From assembly GCA_023445495.1 (NCBI GenBank), contig JAEXLC010000218.1, forward strand, positions 1-39,138: a DNA stretch of 39,138 nucleotides, given 5' to 3'. The first letter of the stretch is position 1. Each line of letters begins with the position of its first letter. Shown here piece by piece: positions 15,381 through 23,201 of the stretch. This stretch comes from Pseudomonadota bacterium. GTDB taxonomy: Bacteria; Pseudomonadota; Alphaproteobacteria; Sphingomonadales; Sphingomonadaceae. A program made the translations under genes and the position numbers. The notes below the pieces were generated by a model that searched no databases, was not told the origin of the DNA, and saw only the letters and a list, made by a program, of their open reading frames with translations.

Positions 15381-16196
15381 TCAGCGCAGCGCGCTGGCCA
15401 CCAGCTTGTGCAGCTTCGAATGCAGCACGTCGTTGGCCGCGAGATACTGGTTGCGCTCGCGTGCCAGGTCCTGGCCGCGGTAATCGGTTACGAACCCGCC
15501 GGCTTCCTTCACCAGCAGCATGCCGGCGGCAACGTCCCAGGGCTTGAGGTCCGATTCCCAGAAACCGTCGAAGCGGCCCGCGGCGACCCAGGCCAGGTCG
15601 AGCGCGGCAGCGCCCAGCCGGCGAATCCCCGCCACTTCCGGCGCCACCGCACCGAAGATGCGGCTCCACTCGGCGAAATTACCGTGCCCCAGGAACGGGA
15701 TACCCGTCGCGATCAGCGCCTCGTCGAGGTGACGGCGCGCCGAAACGCGCAGGCGCTGGTCCTGCAGCCAGGCACCACGCCCCTTTTCCGACCAGAAGCT
15801 CTCATCGGTGAGCGGCTGGTAGATATAGGCGTGGGTGACCTCGGGCTTGCCCTGGGCGCCACGCGGATCCTCGACCGCGATCGAGATGCAGAAATGCGGG
15901 ATGCCGTGGAGGAAGTTGCTGGTGCCGTCGAGCGGATCGATGATCCAGCGCGGCTTGTCCGGATCGCCGGCGATCTCGCCGCGCTCCTCGACCAGGAAAC
16001 CCCAGTCCGGACGCGCCTTCTGCAGCTCCTCGATCAGCGCGTCCTCGGCGCGCTTGTCGGCGATGCTGACGAAGTCGGCCGGGCCCTTGCGGCTGACCTG
16101 GAGGTGCTGGACCTCGTTGAAGTCGCGACGCAGGCGCGGGCCGGCCTTGCGGCAGGCGCGCTCCATGACGGTGATGAGGCCGGAATGGGCTACCAT
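15381..16196 (-). CDS. suhB: Inositol monophosphatase family protein (SuhB-like)
   Basis: This Mg2+-dependent, Li+-sensitive phosphatase-fold protein has 271 residues. The signature motifs are intact: metal ligand E70/E71 in FLVEERGE, the WIIDPLDGTSNFLHG motif (D87, D90) near residues 84-98, and the C-terminal WDVAAGMLLVKEAGG motif with D221. Substrate cannot be told from sequence; inositol-1-phosphate and related sugar phosphates are typical for the family, and SuhB in E. coli also acts on rRNA transcription. It sits downstream of efp on the same strand, separated by an inverted repeat, and ends in its own terminator. Confidence 0.93.
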   Translation of the reverse strand: MVAHSGLITVMERACRKAGPRLRRDFNEVQHLQVSRKGPADFVSIADKRAEDALIEELQKARPDWGFLVEERGEIAGDPDKPRWIIDPLDGTSNFLHGIPHFCISIAVEDPRGAQGKPEVTHAYIYQPLTDESFWSEKGRGAWLQDQRLRVSARRHLDEALIATGIPFLGHGNFAEWSRIFGAVAPEVAGIRRLGAAALDLAWVAAGRFDGFWESDLKPWDVAAGMLLVKEAGGFVTDYRGQDLARERNQYLAANDVLHSKLHKLVASALR

Positions 16197-16208
16197 ATCT
16201 TCTCTTCT

Positions 16209-16313
16209 CCCCTTCCGCTTGCGGGAGGGGTCGGGGGAGGGCCTGAAACAAAGCGGAGAGCGTGCGGCCTACCGAACACGCCCTCCCCTAACCCCTCCCG
16301 CAAGCGGAAGGGG
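16209..16313. repeat. Long inverted repeat (34-base arms) between efp and suhB
   Basis: Arms at 16209-16242 and 16280-16313 are reverse complements at 32 of 34 positions. Each arm also folds on itself through CCGC-TT-GCGG or the equivalent. The 37-base centre is unrelated. This is the build of paired REP elements rather than a simple terminator, and it has no T-run. Confidence 0.85.
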
Positions 16314-16321
16314 AATACAAA

Positions 16322-16885
16322 TCAGTCCGCGCGGCGGACGTAGGCCTGCTCGTACACATCGACGACGATGCGGGTGCCCGACGCGATATGCGGCGGCACC
16401 ATGATGCGCACGCCGTTGTCGAGCACGGCCGGCTTGTACGACGACGAGGCCGTCTGGCCCTTCACCACGGCGTCGGCCTCGACGATCGTCGCTTCGATCG
16501 TGTCGGGCAGCTGCACGCTGATGGCTTCTTCGTCATAGAGTTCCATCACCACGTCCATGCCGTCCTGCAGGAAGGCAGCGGCATCGCCGAGCAGGTCGCG
16601 CGGCAGCGTGGTCTGGTCATAGGTTTCCTTGTCCATGAAGACGAGCGTGTCGCCCTCCGGATACAGGAACTGGAAATCCTTGGTGTCGAGGCGCACGCGC
16701 TCGACCGTTTCCGCCGAGCGGAAGCGGACGTTGTTCTTGCGGCCATCGCGCAGGTTCTTGAGCTCGACCTGCATGTACGCACCGCCCTTGCCGGGCTGCG
16801 TGTGCTGGATCTTCACGGCACGCCAGATGCCGTTTTCATATTCGATGATATTGCCGGGACGGATGTCCACGCCGCTGATCTTCAT
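16322..16885 (-). CDS. efp: Elongation factor P
   Basis: EF-P binds the ribosome between the P and E sites and rescues stalling at polyproline stretches. It has 187 residues, the usual length, with the three-barrel layout: N-terminal KOW-like domain (MKISGVDIRPGN…), middle OB domain, and a C-terminal OB domain ending GTRIVVDVYEQAYVRRAD. The loop that carries the modified lysine is HTQPGKGGAY, placing it at K33. No modification gene is in the window. The NuoC tail in this genome is itself proline-rich, and so is a plausible EF-P client. Confidence 0.97.
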   Translation of the reverse strand: MKISGVDIRPGNIIEYENGIWRAVKIQHTQPGKGGAYMQVELKNLRDGRKNNVRFRSAETVERVRLDTKDFQFLYPEGDTLVFMDKETYDQTTLPRDLLGDAAAFLQDGMDVVMELYDEEAISVQLPDTIEATIVEADAVVKGQTASSSYKPAVLDNGVRIMVPPHIASGTRIVVDVYEQAYVRRAD

Positions 16886-16964
16886 GGTCGAGACCTATGG
16901 AACTGAGAAAGAGCTGAGCGCGCGCCTTTAGCGATGCCCGGCGTTTTCGGCAAGCCATGCTGAT

Positions 16965-17031
16965 CGGGTGAAAGCCGGCGCCTCGTGCCGCACGCTGTCC
17001 CTTTGCGGCGCGAGATCCCGGCTTTCACGGG
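16965..17031. repeat. Inverted repeat upstream of efp
   Basis: Arms at 16965-16992 and 17004-17031 pair imperfectly (about 22 of 28 positions), sharing GTGAAAGCCGG and its complement. The GAAAGCCGG core recurs in the hairpins near 28220 and 31410. It lies between the M23 peptidase stop and efp and may end the upstream transcript. Confidence 0.7.
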
Positions 17032-17040
17032 AAGGACGGA

Positions 17041-17643
17041 CTATCGATCGGCATCCCGCAGCAGCGGATAGGGATTTATGTTCCGGCCCTGCCACCAGCC
17101 TTCGCCCGGCTGCATCAGCTTGATCTCGAAATGGAGATGCGGCGCCCCACCCTGCGCACTGCCGGTATTGCCTACGGTGGCGATCCGCTCGCCCTGCGCC
17201 ACCGCCTGCTTCTCGGCGACGAGATAGCTGTCGAGATGCGCGTAATAGTGGATCGTCGTGCGATCGCGGGTGCGTACATAGATCGTATGCCCGCCATTCA
17301 CGCTCTCGAAGATCTTCTCGACCGTGCCCGAGGCGGCGGCGAGCACCGGCGTGCCCTGCGGCGCCATGATGTCGATCGCATGATGCTCCCGGGTGCCCGC
17401 GCCCCGGCTCTGACCCCAGGTGTCGCTAAGCTGCCGTGCTGCGACGCCTTCGACCGGGATGATCAGCGCGACCGGATCGCCATTGGCCGCGGCGGGCAAT
17501 GGCGGCGGATCGGCGGCCGCCGATTGCGATACCGGCGGCGATGACGGCTGGACGGTGATCCGAACCAGCGAGAGGAAGGCCAGCGCCAGCAGCAACAGCA
17601 GCGCGCCCATCCCCCAGCCGATCCGCTTCGCCCAGACCAGCAT
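17041..17643 (-). CDS. M23 family metallopeptidase, membrane-anchored
   Basis: This is a predicted peptidoglycan endopeptidase of 200 residues. One N-terminal transmembrane segment (about 8-27) is followed by a Pro/Ala linker and a LytM/M23 domain from about residue 75. Zinc-site motifs are present: HxxxD (H87, D91), the YAHLD histidine (H136), and HLHFE (H169, H171). The ATG at 17643 follows the L,D-transpeptidase stop by five bases, so both are probably made together. Pairing a cross-link cutter with a cross-link maker suggests joint action in wall remodelling, which is inference. An open frame upstream of the ATG overlaps the neighbour and lacks homology. Confidence 0.9.
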   Translation of the reverse strand: MLVWAKRIGWGMGALLLLLALAFLSLVRITVQPSSPPVSQSAAADPPPLPAAANGDPVALIIPVEGVAARQLSDTWGQSRGAGTREHHAIDIMAPQGTPVLAAASGTVEKIFESVNGGHTIYVRTRDRTTIHYYAHLDSYLVAEKQAVAQGERIATVGNTGSAQGGAPHLHFEIKLMQPGEGWWQGRNINPYPLLRDADR

Positions 17644-17648
17644 CGCGC

Positions 17649-18656
17649 CTACTCCTGGAACACGGCCCTGGTACCCGGCTTGACCATCAGCGCGAGCCGC
17701 GCGGCGTCCCAATTGGTCAGGCGGATGCAGCCATGGCTTTCGCTGCGGCCGATCAGCTGCGGCTCGGGCGTGCCATGGATGCCGTAATGCTCCTTCGACA
17801 GGTCCAGCCACACCACCCCCACCGGGCCATTCGGACCCGGCGGCAGCATCGCCGGGTCACTGCCCTTCTTCGCATCCCAGAACAGCTTGGGATTGTAATG
17901 GAACTTGGGGTTGGTGTCCGCCCCATAGATCTTCCAGGTGCCGATCGGCAGCGGGTCATGCTCGCTGCCCATCGTCGCATTGAACTGCGCGACCAGGCGA
18001 TCCTGCCTGTCGAACACCCTGAGCACCTTCTCGCTCTTGTCGACGACGAGATGATCCGCCTCCGGCACCTTGGCCTCGACATTGAGCATGGTCAGCGTCG
18101 CGCGCCACTCTGGCTTGATGTCCGCCGGATAGTCGCGCGAGGCGGGCAGCGCGTTGGGGAAGACGAACTCCGCGCCCGGCCGGATCGCCTTGCCGCCGGG
18201 GTTCAGCTCGACCAGCACCTCGGGCGTGGTGTGGAACATCTCGGCCAGCTTCTCGAGCGGGCGCGTGTAGCCGAGCGAGGGCAGCTTCGCCTGCTTCTCC
18301 GGATCCCTGGGGATCGGATTGACATACGGCCCCTTGAGCGTCTCGGCGTCGAGAGTGAGCTTGCGCACCGGACGCAGCGAGGCATAGGGCGCCAGCGCCT
18401 TGAGCGTCGGCGCATCCAGCCTGCCGCTGGCGGTCATGCCCCGCGCGGTCTGGAAGCCCTTGAGCGCGGCGGTGAGCGACTGCCCTTCCCGCCCGTCGAG
18501 AATGCCCGGCGAGAAGCCGAGATGATCGAGGATGACCTGCGCATGCAGGATCGTATAGTCGATCGGCGGCTTGCCCGAGGTTCCCGCCTGGGCAAGCGCT
18601 ATCGGACCGAGCGAGACACAGGCGAGACAAGCCGAAAGACCAAGAAATTTCCGCAC
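17649..18656 (-). CDS. L,D-transpeptidase (YkuD) with peptidoglycan-binding domain
   Basis: This exported protein has 335 residues. A signal peptide (MRKFLGLSACLACVSLGPIALAQA) is followed by a PG_binding_1-like domain at about 35-90 (QVILDHLGFSPGILDG). A LysM-like segment comes next near 130-165, and the YkuD catalytic domain begins at about 200. Catalytic motif HGTPEP … SHGCIRLTN is intact (H294, H308, C310). The family makes 3-3 cross-links in peptidoglycan or attaches proteins to it. It is followed after five bases by the M23 peptidase gene, and lies downstream of thiE on the same strand. Confidence 0.93.
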   Translation of the reverse strand: MRKFLGLSACLACVSLGPIALAQAGTSGKPPIDYTILHAQVILDHLGFSPGILDGREGQSLTAALKGFQTARGMTASGRLDAPTLKALAPYASLRPVRKLTLDAETLKGPYVNPIPRDPEKQAKLPSLGYTRPLEKLAEMFHTTPEVLVELNPGGKAIRPGAEFVFPNALPASRDYPADIKPEWRATLTMLNVEAKVPEADHLVVDKSEKVLRVFDRQDRLVAQFNATMGSEHDPLPIGTWKIYGADTNPKFHYNPKLFWDAKKGSDPAMLPPGPNGPVGVVWLDLSKEHYGIHGTPEPQLIGRSESHGCIRLTNWDAARLALMVKPGTRAVFQE

Positions 18657-18719
18657 CGAATCAAGCTCCTGCAGATGACGTTCCGCAAGAACAACGGCTG
18701 GAACTCCGGGTTGGTTTCG

Positions 18720-19406
18720 TTAGGCGAGTACCGCGGCGAACGCCTTGATCGCCGCTTCCTCGTCCCCACCCCACACGGCGTTGGAAACCGCGAGGAAGTC
18801 CGCGCCCGCTTTCACCAGCGGCGCGGCATTGTCGGGCGTGATCCCGCCGATCGCGACGCAGGGCAGCTCGAACAGCGCCGACCACCAGCTCAGGATCACT
18901 GGCTCGGGCCGATGCTTGGTCTCCTTGGTCGTGGTCGGATAGAAGGCGCCGAACGCGACATAGTCCGCGCCCGCCTCGCCCGCTTCCATCGCCAGATGGC
19001 GGCTGTCATGGCAGGTCACGCCGATCTGCACTTCCGGGCCGAGCACCGAACGCGCCTCGCGCGGATCGCCATCGCCCTGTCCCAGATGCACGCCGTCCGC
19101 ACCGAGCCGCTTGGCCAGGCTGACATCGTCATTGACGATGAACGCCACATCCGCATCCGCGCAGATCCTGCGCAGCGGCTCGCCGAGCCGCGCCGCCTCA
19201 TGCTGGTCGACACCCTTCACCCGGAACTGGAAGGCGGCGACCGCCCCCGCGCCGAGCGCGCGCTTCAGGCGCTCCGGGAAGGCGCCCACCACGTCGAGCG
19301 GCGAGATCAGATAGAGCTGGCACTTCGGCCGGCGCACGTCGCGCACGAACTGGTCGGCGAAATTCGGGTCGAGCGGCGGCAGGCCGTCTTCATCAAGGTC
19401 GATCAT
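18720..19406 (-). CDS. thiE: Thiamine phosphate synthase
   Basis: This enzyme joins the HMP-pyrophosphate and thiazole-phosphate moieties to give thiamine phosphate. It is a TIM-barrel protein of about 228 residues from the MIDLDEDGLPPLD start. Motifs seen are AFQFRVKG, FIVNDDVSLAKRLGADGVHLGQGD, a GVTCHDS version of the usual GxSxH loop, FGAFYPTTTKE, and the phosphate-binding VAIGGITPDNA. The chosen ATG has AAGG nine bases upstream; an alternative ATG at 19481 would add 25 residues that match nothing. No TPP riboswitch is visible upstream, and no other thi genes are nearby. Confidence 0.93.
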   Translation of the reverse strand: MIDLDEDGLPPLDPNFADQFVRDVRRPKCQLYLISPLDVVGAFPERLKRALGAGAVAAFQFRVKGVDQHEAARLGEPLRRICADADVAFIVNDDVSLAKRLGADGVHLGQGDGDPREARSVLGPEVQIGVTCHDSRHLAMEAGEAGADYVAFGAFYPTTTKETKHRPEPVILSWWSALFELPCVAIGGITPDNAAPLVKAGADFLAVSNAVWGGDEEAAIKAFAAVLA

Positions 19407-19521
19407 CCCGGTTGCCTTAGCGAAAGCCGCATGGCTGCACCACTCTCGATCGAAAGGGCGTGACAGCCCCGCCCGCCCCAAGGCAGGATCGCCCCATCAA
19501 CAGGCGAAAAGGGGGATTCGC

Positions 19522-20010
19522 ATGTTCAGCATGTTCAAATGGCCGATCGGGCGCTGCGGCCGCGGCGCGATGTTCCTGTGGCTGGTGCTCGGCAGCCTGG
19601 GCTTCTCGGCGATCAAGTTCTTCGCCTTCCAGCAGATCGACATCGGCGCGATCCAGCTCGGCTTCCGCTCCGGCGCGCTCGCGCATCCGGCGGCCTTCCC
19701 GCTCTGGTATGTCGCGCTGGAGGCTGCGTTCGACCTGGCGCTGATCGTCGTCGCCATCGCCCGGCTCCACGACATCGGCAAGCCCGGCTGGTGGCTCCTC
19801 GGCTTCGTCGCGCTGGCAGGCCTCGCCGCCTTGCCGGGGCTGAGCATCCTCGTCGTCGTTGCGCTCGTCCTGTGGCTCGCGCTGCTGTTCTGGCCGGGCA
19901 CCTTCGGGCCCAACGCCTATGGCCCGCACCCGCTCGGCTGGGAATCGCGCGAGCAGTATGAGCGCCAGATGCGCGAGCTTCGCGAGCATGTCCCGCCGGG
20001 CAAGGCCTAG
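19522..20010 (+). CDS. DUF805 family membrane protein
   Basis: This protein of 162 residues has about four transmembrane segments and the DUF805 signature. It starts with the conserved GRxxRGAMFLW-type opening, followed by the ARLHDIGKPGWWLL motif near residues 84-98 and the closing FGPNAYGPHPLGW motif. A short polar tail follows. The function of DUF805 (E. coli YhaH type) is unknown. An AAGGGGG ribosome-binding site lies just upstream of the ATG. The gene stands alone on the plus strand and converges on the O-methyltransferase with a 4-base overlap of ends (20007-20010). Confidence 0.88.
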   Translation: MFSMFKWPIGRCGRGAMFLWLVLGSLGFSAIKFFAFQQIDIGAIQLGFRSGALAHPAAFPLWYVALEAAFDLALIVVAIARLHDIGKPGWWLLGFVALAGLAALPGLSILVVVALVLWLALLFWPGTFGPNAYGPHPLGWESREQYERQMRELREHVPPGKA

Positions 20011-20675
20011 CCGCCGCGCACCACCGCCATCAGGAACCCGTCCCAACCCTTGTCGCCCACCGTCTGGATAGCGGTGGCGTCGAGGCGCGGCTCGGCGGAA
20101 ACCGCATCGAACAGCGCCCGCGTGCCGATCACCCGGGGATCCCGATTGTCCGGGTCGAGGATGTTGCCCTCGCGGATGACGTTATCGACCAGGATCACGC
20201 TGCCCGGCCGGGTGAGCGCCAGCGCCGCTTCCAGATAGGCGACGTTGCTCGGCTTGTCGGCATCGATGAAGACCAGGTCGAACGGCCCCTCGCCCGCCGC
20301 GACCATCGCCGCCAGCGTCTCCACCGCGGGTCCGGTCCGCACGTCGCAGCGATCGGCAAAGCCCGCCCGTGCGAGATTGGCCCGCGCCACCTCAGCATGA
20401 TGTGGTTCCAGCTCGAGCGTCACCAGCTGCCCGTCCCCGGGCAGCGCCCGCGCCAGCCAGATCGTCGAATAGCCGCCCAGCGTGCCCACTTCGAGGATGC
20501 GCCGCGCGCCGGACATCCGCGCGAGCAGCTCGAGCATCCTGCCCTGCGCCGCCGACACGTCGATCGGCGGCAGCCCGCCCGCCGCATTGGCCGCCAGCGC
20601 GGCATCGAGCACCGGATCCTCCCCGAGCAGCCTGCCGGCGATATAGCCGTCAACCTCGGCCCAGCGCCGTTCCAT
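20007..20675 (-). CDS. Class I-like SAM-dependent O-methyltransferase
   Basis: This is a predicted cation-dependent O-methyltransferase of the methyltransferase 3 (CCoAOMT/COMT) family, 222 residues. The SAM motif ILEVGTLGGYSTIWLARAL is at about 60-78. The metal and substrate residues sit in FIDADKPSN (D138, D140) and VDNV (D164, N165). Family members methylate catechol-type hydroxyls; the substrate here is unknown. The ATG at 20675 shares one base with the upstream ABM gene stop (TGATG), and the frame further upstream is a shadow. It is last in a cluster with an ABM-domain gene, a membrane protein and the aldolase. Confidence 0.92.
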   Translation of the reverse strand: MERRWAEVDGYIAGRLLGEDPVLDAALAANAAGGLPPIDVSAAQGRMLELLARMSGARRILEVGTLGGYSTIWLARALPGDGQLVTLELEPHHAEVARANLARAGFADRCDVRTGPAVETLAAMVAAGEGPFDLVFIDADKPSNVAYLEAALALTRPGSVILVDNVIREGNILDPDNRDPRVIGTRALFDAVSAEPRLDATAIQTVGDKGWDGFLMAVVRGG

Positions 20676-21058
20676 CAGCCCACCGTCCCGTTCACCGGCC
20701 GCGTCTCGACATGCGTCTCGAACCCGGCGATCAGCGGCCGCCCCCTGGCGATCGCGTCCCGCACCGCCGGCAGCTTGAGCGAGTCGGCGTGGAACTGCTT
20801 GGTCTTCCACACCTCGGTGATCCAGATGCCGTCGGCATCGCCCAGGTCCTCGGCGATCAGATAGGCGATGCAGCCCGGCATGTCGGCGGTGCCGCCGCTC
20901 AGTAGTGCGATCAGCTCGGCGCGCTTGCCCGGCTGCGCCTTGATCTTGCCGATCATGCCGTAAAGCGCTTCTTCCATGCGGAACTCCCTGGCCAGGGCAG
21001 GCGTGCCCAGCATCGCGAGCGCGAAGCCGGCCAAAACGGGTCTGCGGGCAATGGTCAT
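20675..21058 (-). CDS. Exported ABM-domain protein (YgiN-like putative monooxygenase)
   Basis: This protein of 127 residues begins with a signal sequence carrying twin arginines (TIARRPVLAGFALAMLGTPALA), so Tat export is possible. The rest is one antibiotic-biosynthesis-monooxygenase (ABM) ferredoxin-like domain: LYGMIGKIKAQPGKRAELIALL at its start, YLIAEDLGDADGIWITEVWKTKQFHADSL in the middle. Such domains act as cofactor-free quinol oxygenases or simply dimerise. The ATG overlaps the previous gene by 4 bases (ATGA). Most YgiN-type proteins are cytoplasmic, so the leader is unusual. Confidence 0.85.
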   Translation of the reverse strand: MTIARRPVLAGFALAMLGTPALAREFRMEEALYGMIGKIKAQPGKRAELIALLSGGTADMPGCIAYLIAEDLGDADGIWITEVWKTKQFHADSLKLPAVRDAIARGRPLIAGFETHVETRPVNGTVG

Positions 21059-21534
21059 GCCGCCACCCTAGCGGCTTCCAGCGCCGCGATGAAGGCCGCC
21101 GGATCATCGAAGCGGTGCGCCACCGCCCGGATCGCCCGGCGCCGGCGCAACACCGGCTCGGCCAGCTCGAGCAGTACATTGGGATAGGCGATCAGCCCGA
21201 GATTGAGCGCGTCGCGCCGCTTGATCTCGGCGCCTTCCCAGCTTGTCCGTATCGCGGAGACATTCGCCACCGGAACCTCGACCGCGGCGATATGGCCTGC
21301 CCGCAGCACCACGCGGTCCCGCTCCACGAGCACGGGCAGCCGCCGGAACGAGCGGATCGCCCGTACCAGCCACGCTACCCCCGCCAGGCTCGCCAGCGTG
21401 ACGGCGAGCGCCACCCGCCAGTCCCACAGCGCCAGCAGGAAATGGACGACCGCCAGCTCCAGCCCGGCAAGCGCGGCGAACACCCACATCATCGGCGCGA
21501 GGCTGCGATGATAGGGGTGTTCGCTCGCGGCCAA
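21055..21534 (-). CDS. Membrane protein with possible bacterial PH-like domain
   Basis: This protein has 159 residues. Two hydrophobic segments near the N-terminus (about 15-33 and 40-58) are followed by a soluble part, whose strands (PVLVERDRVVLRAGHIAAVEVPVANVSAIRT … NVLLELAEPV) resemble a small beta-barrel, possibly a bacterial PH-like domain. I am not sure of the family. It begins right after the aldolase stop (2-base gap) and overlaps the next gene by 4 bases, so it belongs to the same transcript. No function can be assigned. Confidence 0.75.
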   Translation of the reverse strand: MAASEHPYHRSLAPMMWVFAALAGLELAVVHFLLALWDWRVALAVTLASLAGVAWLVRAIRSFRRLPVLVERDRVVLRAGHIAAVEVPVANVSAIRTSWEGAEIKRRDALNLGLIAYPNVLLELAEPVLRRRRAIRAVAHRFDDPAAFIAALEAARVAA

Positions 21535-21536
21535 GC

Positions 21537-22451
21537 TTATTGCTCGCCCTTGTAGATGCCGATCAGCTTGTCGAGCATCGCCAGCGCTTCGGCGCGCGGG
21601 CGCTGGAAGGTGTTGCGGCCGATGATCGAGCCGTTGCCGCCACCGTCGCGGATATCGATCGCGTCCTGATAGACCGCGTCGGCACCCTTGGCCGCGCCGC
21701 CCGAGAAGACGACGATGCGGCGGCCGTTGAAGCAGCTCTTCACGACATGCTTCACCCGGTCGGCCTGTTTCGACCAGTCGGTGCCTTCATACACCTTCTG
21801 CGCGTCCTTCTGCTCGATATGCGCGGTCGGCAGCTTCACCTTGATGATGTGTGCGCCGAGCAGCGCCGCGATGTGCGCGGCATAGGCGCCGACGTCGAGC
21901 GCCAGCTCGCCGTCCTTGCTCAGCTTGCCGCCACGCGGGTACGACCAGATCACCGTCGCGATGCCGACCGAAGCCGCCTCGGCGCGCAGTTCCCTGATCT
22001 CCTCGATCATCTCGAACACGTCTTCCGAGCCCGGATAGATGGTGAAGCCGATCGCGGCGCAGCCCAGCCGCAGCGCGTCGTCGACGCCGCCGGTCACCGC
22101 CTGGTTGTTGCTGGTCGCCCAGCTGTTCGAGCTGTTGACCTTGAGGATCGTCGGGATCTGGCCGGCAAAGGTGTCGGCGCCCGCCTCGATCATGCCCAGC
22201 GGCGCGGCATAGGCGGAGAGGCCCGCGTCGATCGCCAGCTGGTAGTGATAATGGGGATCATAGGCGTCCGGGTTCACCGCGAAGCTGCGCGCCGGGCCAT
22301 GCTCGAAGCCCTGGTCGACCGGCAGGATGATGAGCTTGCCGGTGCCGCCCAGCTTGCCCTGCATCAGGATGCGGGCGAGGTTCGCCTTCACGCCGGGATT
22401 GTCGGATTCATAGTTCGCGAGAATGGCTTTTACGGCCGGCGTGATCGACAT
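21537..22451 (-). CDS. fbaB: Class I fructose-bisphosphate aldolase, archaeal (DhnA) type
   Basis: This enzyme cleaves fructose-1,6-bisphosphate to DHAP and glyceraldehyde-3-phosphate through a lysine Schiff base. It has 304 residues in the DeoC/FbaB fold. Seen are the LPVDQGFEHGP motif (D46), the SYPRGG motif (Y171), IIKVKLPT with the candidate Schiff-base K204, and the phosphate-binding FSGGAAKG and GGGNGSIIGRN loops. The ATG at 22451 has AAGGGGA upstream; the open frame beyond it is a shadow. It heads a minus-strand cluster and lies near tkt-gap-pgk, which supply the adjoining steps. Confidence 0.94.
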   Translation of the reverse strand: MSITPAVKAILANYESDNPGVKANLARILMQGKLGGTGKLIILPVDQGFEHGPARSFAVNPDAYDPHYHYQLAIDAGLSAYAAPLGMIEAGADTFAGQIPTILKVNSSNSWATSNNQAVTGGVDDALRLGCAAIGFTIYPGSEDVFEMIEEIRELRAEAASVGIATVIWSYPRGGKLSKDGELALDVGAYAAHIAALLGAHIIKVKLPTAHIEQKDAQKVYEGTDWSKQADRVKHVVKSCFNGRRIVVFSGGAAKGADAVYQDAIDIRDGGGNGSIIGRNTFQRPRAEALAMLDKLIGIYKGEQ

Positions 22452-22631
22452 CTGTATCCCCTTGCATATCTGGTGTTGGGGAGGCCCTATCGCCCGGATT
22501 TGCAGGCGAAAAGCCTGACAACGCTGCCACCGTGCAAGCTTTTCTGCAAGCGGCGATGAGCGGTTCCGATCCCGCGCTTGACGGCGCCGCGACGCAGCGA
22601 CAGCATGCCCTTGGCTAGAGGGGGAAAAGCC
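22452..22631. promoter_or_regulatory. Divergent intergenic region between fbaB and the thioredoxin-like gene
   Basis: The region must hold promoters for both directions. It has a direct repeat (TGCAAGC, 5 bases, TGCAAGC at about 22533-22551) and a small AGGCGAAAAGCCT hairpin near 22503. I see no convincing -35/-10 pair. Confidence 0.35.
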
Positions 22632-23162
22632 ATGGGGATTTCTGCACTTTGCACGCGGCTGGCGCTTGCCGCGCTGCCATTCTCGCTGCTGGGGGCCGCG
22701 CCTGCACCGGTACCGGCGCCCGTCGCGGCATCGCTCAAGGTCGGGGAGCCGGCCCCGCCCTTCACGCTTCGGCTGATCCGGGGCGGCAGCAAGGTCTCGC
22801 TCGACCAGCTTCGCGGACAGGTGATCGTGCTGAACTTCTGGGCGACCTGGTGCGCGCCCTGCCGCAAGGAACTGCCCACGCTCGATCGCTATTATGAGCT
22901 GCGCAAGGATGCGGGGCTGAGTGTCTATGCCGTGGCCACCGAGGATTCGCTGCCGGCCTATCAGCTCAAGAAGCTGTTCGACGTGATGCACATCGAGCCC
23001 GTACGCTCGATCAAGGGACCGTATGACGTGGTGGGCAATGCCGTTCCCACGAACATCATCATCGATCGCAACGGCGTGGTCCGCTACGCCAAGGCCGCGG
23101 CGCTCGATCTCGACCGGCTGAACGAATTGCTCGTCCCGCTGCTCAACGAGAAAGTGAAATAG
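22632..23162 (+). CDS. TlpA/ResA-like exported thioredoxin-fold protein
   Basis: This protein has 176 residues from the ATG at 22632, which has a strong AGGGGG site seven bases upstream. A hydrophobic N-terminus (about 8-24) works as a signal peptide or anchor. The AhpC/TSA-like thioredoxin domain follows from about residue 36 (KVGEPAPPFTLRLI). The redox motif is WATWCAPC (C74, C77), and the cis-proline loop is NAVPTNIIID. It is expected to be a periplasmic disulfide reductase, for example in cytochrome maturation. Its partner cannot be read from the context. An in-frame ATG at 22578 would add 18 non-conserved residues. Confidence 0.92.
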   Translation: MGISALCTRLALAALPFSLLGAAPAPVPAPVAASLKVGEPAPPFTLRLIRGGSKVSLDQLRGQVIVLNFWATWCAPCRKELPTLDRYYELRKDAGLSVYAVATEDSLPAYQLKKLFDVMHIEPVRSIKGPYDVVGNAVPTNIIIDRNGVVRYAKAAALDLDRLNELLVPLLNEKVK

Positions 23163-23169
23163 CCCGGGC

Positions 23170-23191
23170 GGGGACGCCGCAAGGCGCCCCC
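23170..23191. terminator. GC-rich hairpin between convergent genes
   Basis: GGGG-A-CGCC, loop GCAA, GGCG-C-CCCC forms a stem with one mismatch in the 39-base gap between the thioredoxin-like gene and pgk, which converge. There is no T-run on either side, so it is at best a bidirectional, weak or factor-assisted terminator. Confidence 0.4.
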
Positions 23192-23201
23192 GGGGCCGGC
23201 T

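Noticed and set aside
19407..19521. Searched for a TPP riboswitch upstream of thiE
   Set aside because: No CTGAGA core or matching helices are visible.
21537..22991. Aldolase extended to 484 residues
   Set aside because: The upstream part is an antisense shadow of the thioredoxin-like gene; the ATG at 22451 has a good ribosome-binding site and family N-terminus.
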